Shown here: positions 58,812 to 64,000 of the stretch, piece after piece
Numbering within the stretch: position 1 is the stretch's first letter
Layout of the letters: each line of letters starts with the position of its first letter
Assembly (NCBI GenBank): GCA_049724395.1
Contig: JAUGWO010000046.1
Location: forward strand, 124,001 to 188,000
DNA from: Spongospora subterranea f. sp. subterranea
Taxonomy: Eukaryota; Endomyxa: Phytomyxea; Phytomyxea; Plasmodiophorida
Direction: 5' to 3'
Length of the DNA: 64,000 bases
Notes under the pieces: generated by a model
Seen by the model: only the letters and a program-made list of their open reading frames with translations
The model's database searches: none
Told to the model about the DNA's origin: nothing
Position numbers and translations under genes: made by a program

Positions 58812-59768
58812 TTATTGTTTAACTTCATGTTTTGGAAAGAACCAGTTCCAAGAAAATAGACTCTCCGGTGTTAACGATTTGCCATCTAGTTGTTGATCTG
58901 GGTTCCAATCTGAACCTGGTTCGGTTTGTGAACTGATAGAATCGGGGTGGTCTGTGCCAAGTGGTATATCCCCCTGATCATCGCTTGGAATGGCTACAGA
59001 AACCATTTCTAGTGCTAAGTCTGTCTCCGTTCGAATTGCCGGCTCTGTCGAGAGTTCGTCTGAGTTGACATCAACAGGACCTGTAGATGAAAGCGATAGG
59101 GTTTCCATTTCGACATTGGTCTCGGAATCATCGCCATAGTCTCCATTTCTTAAATTCACCTCCTCGTCTTCTTTCTCATGAAACCCTTCATGCCAGTTTT
59201 GATCAAGGACAGATCTCGCAGTGTCGTTATCAGTCTGGTTGACAGCGAGTTGGTCTTCTTGTAAGTCTTCAACCTCTGTCTCGTCAACAGTAGTCTTTGG
59301 TGCAGAAACCACTGGTTTCTCCGAATGAGATACGGGAGTTTCCTGGGAATTGACGACATCAAAATCATCGACGACGATCACATTGTTGTTCAAATGGACA
59401 TCGGGTTCAGGTCGCACTTTCTCTGCCTTGAGTTCTTCAACATGTTTCTCCAAAACTGAATTTGATTGATCATCTGGTTCCGTTGGAGACCTGATAGAAA
59501 CCTCACGATCCTGGTTCTGGACTGATACGGACGAGCCCTCGGGTTCCACGTTGGAATTAGCCAAATCTGTGGCCGAGTCTGAATTAACGGGTGTGATCTG
59601 CTGTCGATTGGACCCGCTTTTACTGATTTCTTCAACAGAGCCGTTGGTTTTCTTCATGGCCTTTTCCCAAGCGGCCATCCCAATAACTGCAACTGTTATG
59701 GCGACCACACCCACAATCACAACGAGGTTTTTATGGGATTTTTTACGGGAAGGCGGCAAAAGCATCAT
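58812..59768 (-). CDS. Single-pass membrane protein with long acidic Ser/Thr tail
   Basis: Intronless frame of 318 codons from ATG 59768 to 58812. A short basic N-terminus (MMLLPPSRKKSHK) precedes one hydrophobic helix (NLVVIVGVVAITVAVIGMAA), giving a type II or signal-anchored topology by the positive-inside rule. The remaining roughly 280 residues are highly acidic and rich in Ser, Thr, Asp, Glu, Asn and Pro, without Cys and apparently disordered; the end is ESLFSWNWFFPKHEVKQ. Several NxT/S sites would be glycosylated if lumenal. No family recognised. It may be a surface or ER/Golgi protein and sits beside other secretory genes. Confidence 0.6.
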   Translation of the reverse strand: MMLLPPSRKKSHKNLVVIVGVVAITVAVIGMAAWEKAMKKTNGSVEEISKSGSNRQQITPVNSDSATDLANSNVEPEGSSVSVQNQDREVSIRSPTEPDDQSNSVLEKHVEELKAEKVRPEPDVHLNNNVIVVDDFDVVNSQETPVSHSEKPVVSAPKTTVDETEVEDLQEDQLAVNQTDNDTARSVLDQNWHEGFHEKEDEEVNLRNGDYGDDSETNVEMETLSLSSTGPVDVNSDELSTEPAIRTETDLALEMVSVAIPSDDQGDIPLGTDHPDSISSQTEPGSDWNPDQQLDGKSLTPESLFSWNWFFPKHEVKQ

Positions 59769-59879
59769 TTCAGTTGGAAGCGGGTGATATTGCCTAGAAG
59801 AGGGTGGTGTTGGAATTGAGATTCAAAAAGATACCTGTCCACAGCGACGAATGGTCATCTTGTTGACAACCAGGGAACT

Positions 59880-60290
59880 GTGTCACATAATTAATGGGGA
59901 GATTCACAACAAGGGACCCAGCACTTGGTCATCCGTTGGCAGTCAGCCAACTGTGCCACATAATTGATGGGGAGATTCACAACAAGGGACCCGACACATG
60001 GGTCATCAGCCAACTGTGCCACATAATTGATGGGGAGATTCACAACAAGGGACCCGACACATGGGTCATCAGCCAACTGTGCCACATAATTGATGGGGAG
60101 ATTCACAACAAGGGACCCGACACATGGGTCATCAGCCAACTGTGCCACATAATTGATGGGGAGATTCACAACAAGGGACCCGACACATGGGTCATCAGCC
60201 AACTGTGCCACATAATTGATGGGGAGATTCACAACAAGGGACCCGACACATGGGTCATCCGTTGGCAATCAACCAACTGTGTCACATAAT
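59880..60290. repeat. 63-bp minisatellite, about six copies
   Basis: Unit of 63 bp containing tgatggggagattcacaaca and agggacccgacacatgggtc, repeated in tandem. The middle copies are essentially identical; the first and last are slightly variant and bordered by catccgttggca. Because 63 is a multiple of 3 and there is no stop in one frame on each strand, both strands have an open frame through the array (21-residue repeats, HIIDGEIHNKGPDTWV on plus; VGSLVVNLPINYVAQLADD on minus). Confidence 0.95.
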
Positions 60291-60383
60291 ACATTGGGTC
60301 TATAATATCACTCTACCAATCACCATCTATCACACACTCACTCAATATCACTCACACACAACCTTATACTCAATCATCGCAGA

Positions 60384-61836
60384 GTGATGTCGCTGTCGCT
60401 ATTCATAGATTCAAATTGTGAATATCGTCCAGAGATAGACCCTGACTGCCACACTTTCTCTGAAAATACAAATATTGGTGGTTCAGATAAAAATCCATCC
60501 ACCAACGTTAGGGCGCGCCGCGTATATTCTTTCTCCATGTCCGTTGCGGTTTTCGGTGGCTCACACAACAGTCCTGATCGATCAAATGGTCTGGGTGTCG
60601 AACCGTTTTATGGTGATGTCTGATTAAGGGTCAGATTGGTGACATGTTCTACAGTATGTACGGTGAGGAGGAGGTGTTCGCTCCAGAGACGATTATCATC
60701 AGTTCAGGACTGACCTGCATAATGATCGCTAGGTTGACAAATTACTGACGAGAGAACACGGCTGTCGGGGGCGCCCTCGAGAACAGAAACGCAGTGACGC
60801 CCACAGGGGATTGATTGTCCAACATGGGCATGATGATCTAGGATGGCAGATGGTATGGCATGTACAGCTACGATAGGATTCATGTACTGGATATGGAGAG
60901 GATTACACAGCACCACTCCTCGGTGCGCTGAGGTTGCCCTCTAGCCCGAACACATGGGGTATTGGAGAAAAAGTGTGTATCAATCACATCAATCACATGA
61001 GACACCTCTTCTTCATGGCCATTGTCGTGACACAGTTAGACATAAACTTCATAAACTCCATAATAAATGTGGTTGATAGTCGTTGCTGTCACACCCTACC
61101 AATTGGCTTTATGTCGCTCAACAATCAGGCAGACGCCAGCGATAACATACGCCATCTTGGCCAGTCGAACCGTCTAGAACCAATATTCTACCGAAAATAC
61201 AGTATGAAGTTCTCTACTGTCTATGATTTACCGCTCTATTGACGTCATATTCAACCTTTGGTCGATTGTGGTGGTTATTATCCCCTTGATTATCGAGTAT
61301 CGCCCCATGTTCCACAGACCATGATAGGTGTGCCAAGGGGCACTCCTTTCCCCGATGAACTAACGGGCGCCATAGACCATCTGGCGCAACAGGATATCAG
61401 ACCGACACGAGATGGCGCTACAGTTAGAATGGATACCCGATTGGCCAGGAACAATACCCTTGCCAGGATTGCCCGAACTGGACATCATTATCACGATTAC
61501 TGTTTCCAGTCGATGAATATGGCTATTGACAGCACAGCCGTTGGATATCGCCATCATTACAATATATCATGGTCATAACGCGTATTCGCTTATCGTTTAT
61601 TGATGGGCGATGGGAGCGAACCTGGCCAGGACGAACGAGCGACCAAGCGAGGTGATCAAGGAGAAACAGGTGGTCGAACGGAAGGGTGACCCACTGGCAA
61701 GGGGCCATGATTCATTTGAGTGGGAGACGGTGACTCAATCAACAACAACACTGTCGAAATCATCACGACAGATTCACCATTCTCACAAACGAATTGTTAT
61801 TGTTAATCAGGAATAACCTGTCACGATCTGAATAGA
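60384..61836 (+). other. Possible exons of one or more unidentified genes
   Basis: Several plus-strand frames look partly coding but could not be joined: MSLSLFIDSNCEYRPEIDPD (60387-60623), WGIGEKVCINHINHMRHLFF (60934-61242), DYRVSPHVPQTMIGVPRGTP and VRMDTRLARNNTLARIARTG (61258-61578), and MGANLARTNERPSEVIKEKQ to IVIVNQE-stop (61610-61816). Near 61250 an alternative frame reads LWSIVVVIIPLIIEYR, a possible membrane helix. The 61610-61816 frame is the most convincing and ends 20 nt before the His-rich gene. Confidence 0.3.
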
Positions 61837-62282
61837 ATGACCTCGAATATGGCAATGTTGATATTGAGCTCCATCGTCCTGTTGATCATTATATCACCCG
61901 TTAAATCATATCATGGCGGTAGATAATCAACACGTTCAGGGAATCATCGTATATTGTTTAATTGGGTGTTGTTTGGAATAGATCATGAAGATTATGACGA
62001 CGAGGACGATCATCATGGACATCACGATCACGATGATGATGACGATGACGATGATGAAGACGACGATGACCGTAAGGAATCAAGAGCGATGGGGTCTGAT
62101 CGTGTCTGATGACGATATGTTGTTGTTTGTGGGCAGATGAACATCATGGACACCATGGCGATTATGGACACCATTCACACCATGGCGATCATGAACACCA
62201 TGGGGGACATCACGGTGACGACGATCACGAAGATCATCACGAACATCACGACGATCATCATAGCCATCATCGCCACCATTAA
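61837..62282 (+). CDS. Secreted His/Asp/Gly-rich protein (metal-binding type)
   Basis: Three exons join perfectly in frame: 61837-61918, 61982-62071, 62137-62282, with introns of 63 and 65 nt (GTAGAT...AATAG; GTAAGG...GGCAG). The 105-residue product starts MTSNMAMLILSSIVLLIIIS, a signal peptide probably cleaved after PVKS. The whole mature part (about 80 residues) is low complexity: DHEDYDDEDDHHGHHDHDD, a run of Asp, then HEHHGHHGDYGHHSHHGDHE and HHEHHDDHHSHHRHH-stop. About a third of mature residues are His, in HH pairs spaced by Gly/Asp. Such compositions bind Zn, Ni or Cu, as in histidine-rich glycoproteins or bacterial HypB/SlyD tails. No Cys, no recognisable fold. Converges with the NodB-like gene, 68 nt apart. 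Confidence 0.75.
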
Positions 62283-62350
62283 ACTGCATCAGCAGCGGGC
62301 GGTCCTTCCCTCAATAAACTATTTCCCTCTCGAATCGCTCTCGTCGTACA

Positions 62351-63931
62351 TCAGCCGTTATAGCCTTTATGGCCGGTTCGTGGCGGTTTCTGTCTAACCC
62401 ATAGGTCAGTCTTAACCCCAGCCGTTATCGGATAATCCTGGCGGAAATCCCCATCGACATCATCATCGCGCTGCGATTCCCTGACCGGGACCCGATCGTG
62501 TCCTTTAGGATCGCCTCTATTGCCATCACCATACGTTAATCGCTGGAACGGTAGCGCCATCGGATCAGGTCGTGGCGCCATATCCTCAAATAGCTCATCG
62601 CCATCGGTAAATGACGGATCCGAGTTCCTTCTGATCCCCGGTAGGCGATGCCGATCCAATATCGGCTGCGGTCGGCTATCGATCTTGTAGCGAACCTTGG
62701 TCGTCGCCCGACGATGACGGCGCAATCGTCCATGGGGATCTATCGCCATCGAGTAGTGGGACGTTCGCAGATCGTGGAAATCCTTCTTCTTCTTCGGCTC
62801 CTTCGACAGCGATGATGCGATGGCGCGGCTCGAGCCGGTGGCGATAATCGGCCGATCATCAGGCCTGTCATCCAGATAGACAGGAACCGACTGCTCGAAA
62901 TCGCGCCGATCGCCTTTGAACACATTCTCTGGTGAATCCACCCTTAGTCCATATTCCTCGTCTCTGAAAATCGCCACCACAATCGACGGTCAATACCTGA
63001 TAAACTCAACCTGGATGGAATTGCGGAAATCCTACCGAAATCGTTGCTCTCTTGCCTGCTCGTGCAGCTTCCTTCTGGCTCGGGCATAGAACGCCCCGGC
63101 CATAGCCAGAATGGCGAACAGGATGGCGAAGACGATGGCGTAAACAATAGCGGTCTGATCAGTACCCGATGATGGTGTAGACTGTTCAGGTGTCGTATAT
63201 GATGAATATGGGTCGATATTCAGGCAATCTGGCAACGATATATAGTGGTATGGGGTACCGGACAGATTCAACGCTAGCGCCAGCATTGGAGTCCGCCCCG
63301 GTCCCATCCCATTCAATATGCGTTTACCGTTCTGGATCAGAACAATGAACGACCCGTTCCGCCGATCGACACCCCCGTCGTCGATCACCGGTGTTCTCGC
63401 TGGTAATCCCAGTTCCTGACGATATAGCGCCATCAGGTCGGCATCGGACACGTCGGTGTTCCAGTCGGCGAAATCGTAGTTCCACAGCGCGACGATCTGA
63501 GACGCTTTCCGGGCGTCGTCGACTTGATTGGCGACGCTGGTGAGATCGGGAGGGCGTCTGAGAACGGGATGATATCCGATCACCTTGATCAGCTGCTGTT
63601 GGCAATAGACCTGATCAACGGATTGAGCTCGGCAAGCGATCGTGTGCCCGTTGGCGATCATCTGTCGCAACATCTGCTGTCGCGAATCGCTCGTCACGAA
63701 CTGACTCGACTCCACGAAAAACGTCGCTGAGACGTTGAACGACTGCAATATGGAGAGGATCTGGGGTGTCCATTCGTTAGGACCACCGTCAACGGTCAAG
63801 GAGATCACACGATCGGTTGAACGGCCGTTGGCGCAATCGTAGGCCGGTTCGAGGGCCGATTGGTCAGCGGTGATGGCGATGATGGTGGCGGTGATTACGA
63901 TCCCGATGGCGATCGTGTCCCTGACGATCAT
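62351..63931 (-). CDS. Receptor-shaped NodB/chitin-deacetylase-family protein, probably inactive
   Basis: Two exons: 63931 to about 63036, then an in-frame intron (GTAGGA...TTTCAG) to 62351, giving about 490 residues. Signal peptide MIVRDTIAIGIVITATIIAI. The NodB-type domain shows VISLTVDGGPNEWTPQILSI (motif 1), FNVSATFFVESSQ, GHTIACRAQSVDQ (motif 2 position), HPVLRRPPDL (motif 3), NYDFADWN (motif 4) and GSFIVLIQNGK (motif 5). A membrane helix follows (AIVYAIVFAILFAILAMAGA), then a roughly 200-residue basic cytoplasmic tail with KEPKKKKDFHDL, RRHRRATTK and many Asp-Pro/Arg patches. The metal ligands are missing: TFDDGP is TVDGGP, HSxxH is absent, and the motif 5 His is Gln. It is thus probably a chitin/glycan-binding surface receptor rather than an enzyme. 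Confidence 0.75.
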
Positions 63932-64000
63932 GAGGTATTATATCGTGGGGGTGCCGCGGTGGCGATCCTCTTGGGGGATGGCGATAGGGAATATGGGTTG

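Noticed and set aside
59880-60290. CRISPR-like array
   Set aside because: Units are contiguous 63-bp repeats without unique spacers, in a eukaryotic genome.
61979-62397. Met/Ile/Thr-rich open frame (ITTIIIAIIATI type) near the His-rich gene
   Set aside because: It is another frame of the His/Asp repeat; signal peptide and splicing favour the His frame.

Overview
This is eukaryotic nuclear DNA. Genes are cut by many short GT-AG introns (mostly about 45-65 nt, one possibly 34 nt) and packed tightly on both strands, often only tens of bases apart. The gene set points to a flagellated lineage on the fungal side of the opisthokonts (chytrid, aphelid or rozellid-like). Flagellar or centriolar genes are present (kinesin-9, IQCH, CCDC77, TRIM37). 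They sit beside fungal-type genes: an OCA/Siw14-type phosphatase, Hem25-type glycine carrier, a Voa1/Big1-like protein, a chitin-deacetylase-family protein and a protein resembling a fungus-specific family. The lineage is an inference; no rRNA or tRNA is visible.

Layout. 0.06-4.06 kb: kinesin-9 and an OCA-type phosphatase (-). 4.2-10.6 kb: a graveyard of mobile elements (a DDE DNA transposon, a Penelope-like relic and Ty3/gypsy fossils) enclosing one host gene, CCDC174-like. 11.2-18.7 kb: a tiny ROMO1/Mgr2 gene, a fungal-type unknown (-) and the many-exon IQCH (+). 18.9-24.5 kb: one giant coiled-coil gene (-) with internal duplications. 24.5-27.0 kb: no supported gene. 27.0-31.3 kb: TRIM37 (+), then SH3-PRMT2 and a small gene (-). 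31.3-34.0 kb: a foldback repeat and an unidentified nuclear-type gene. 34.1-42.5 kb: AMP deaminase (+), CCDC77 (-), an unidentified gene (-) and a coiled-coil gene (+). 43.4-49.8 kb: a Voa1-like protein, an NLS-bearing unknown, Hem25, a Cof-type HAD phosphatase and a head-to-head pair of small genes. 49.9-51.1 kb: a Ulp1-like protease fragment between repeat islands. 51.1-56.5 kb: PGK (+) and REV1 (-), tail to tail. 56.6-58.2 kb: a Harbinger-like relic with a protease-like piece. 58.8-63.9 kb: a surface or secretory neighbourhood with an acidic single-pass membrane protein, a 63-bp minisatellite, a secreted His/Asp-rich protein and a receptor-shaped, probably catalytically dead NodB/chitin-deacetylase protein.

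The genes are mostly housekeeping: glycolysis (PGK), purine turnover (AMP deaminase), mitochondrial glycine import for haem, translesion synthesis (REV1), arginine methylation and ubiquitination, plus flagellum/centriole parts. The most novel-looking material is the convergent pair at 61.8-63.9 kb (secreted metal-binding-type protein and pseudo-deacetylase receptor) and the recurring short-spacer inverted duplications near 4.4, 32.4 and 58.0 kb. All exon joins were made by eye. Where I give only an outer span, some internal junctions are unresolved.
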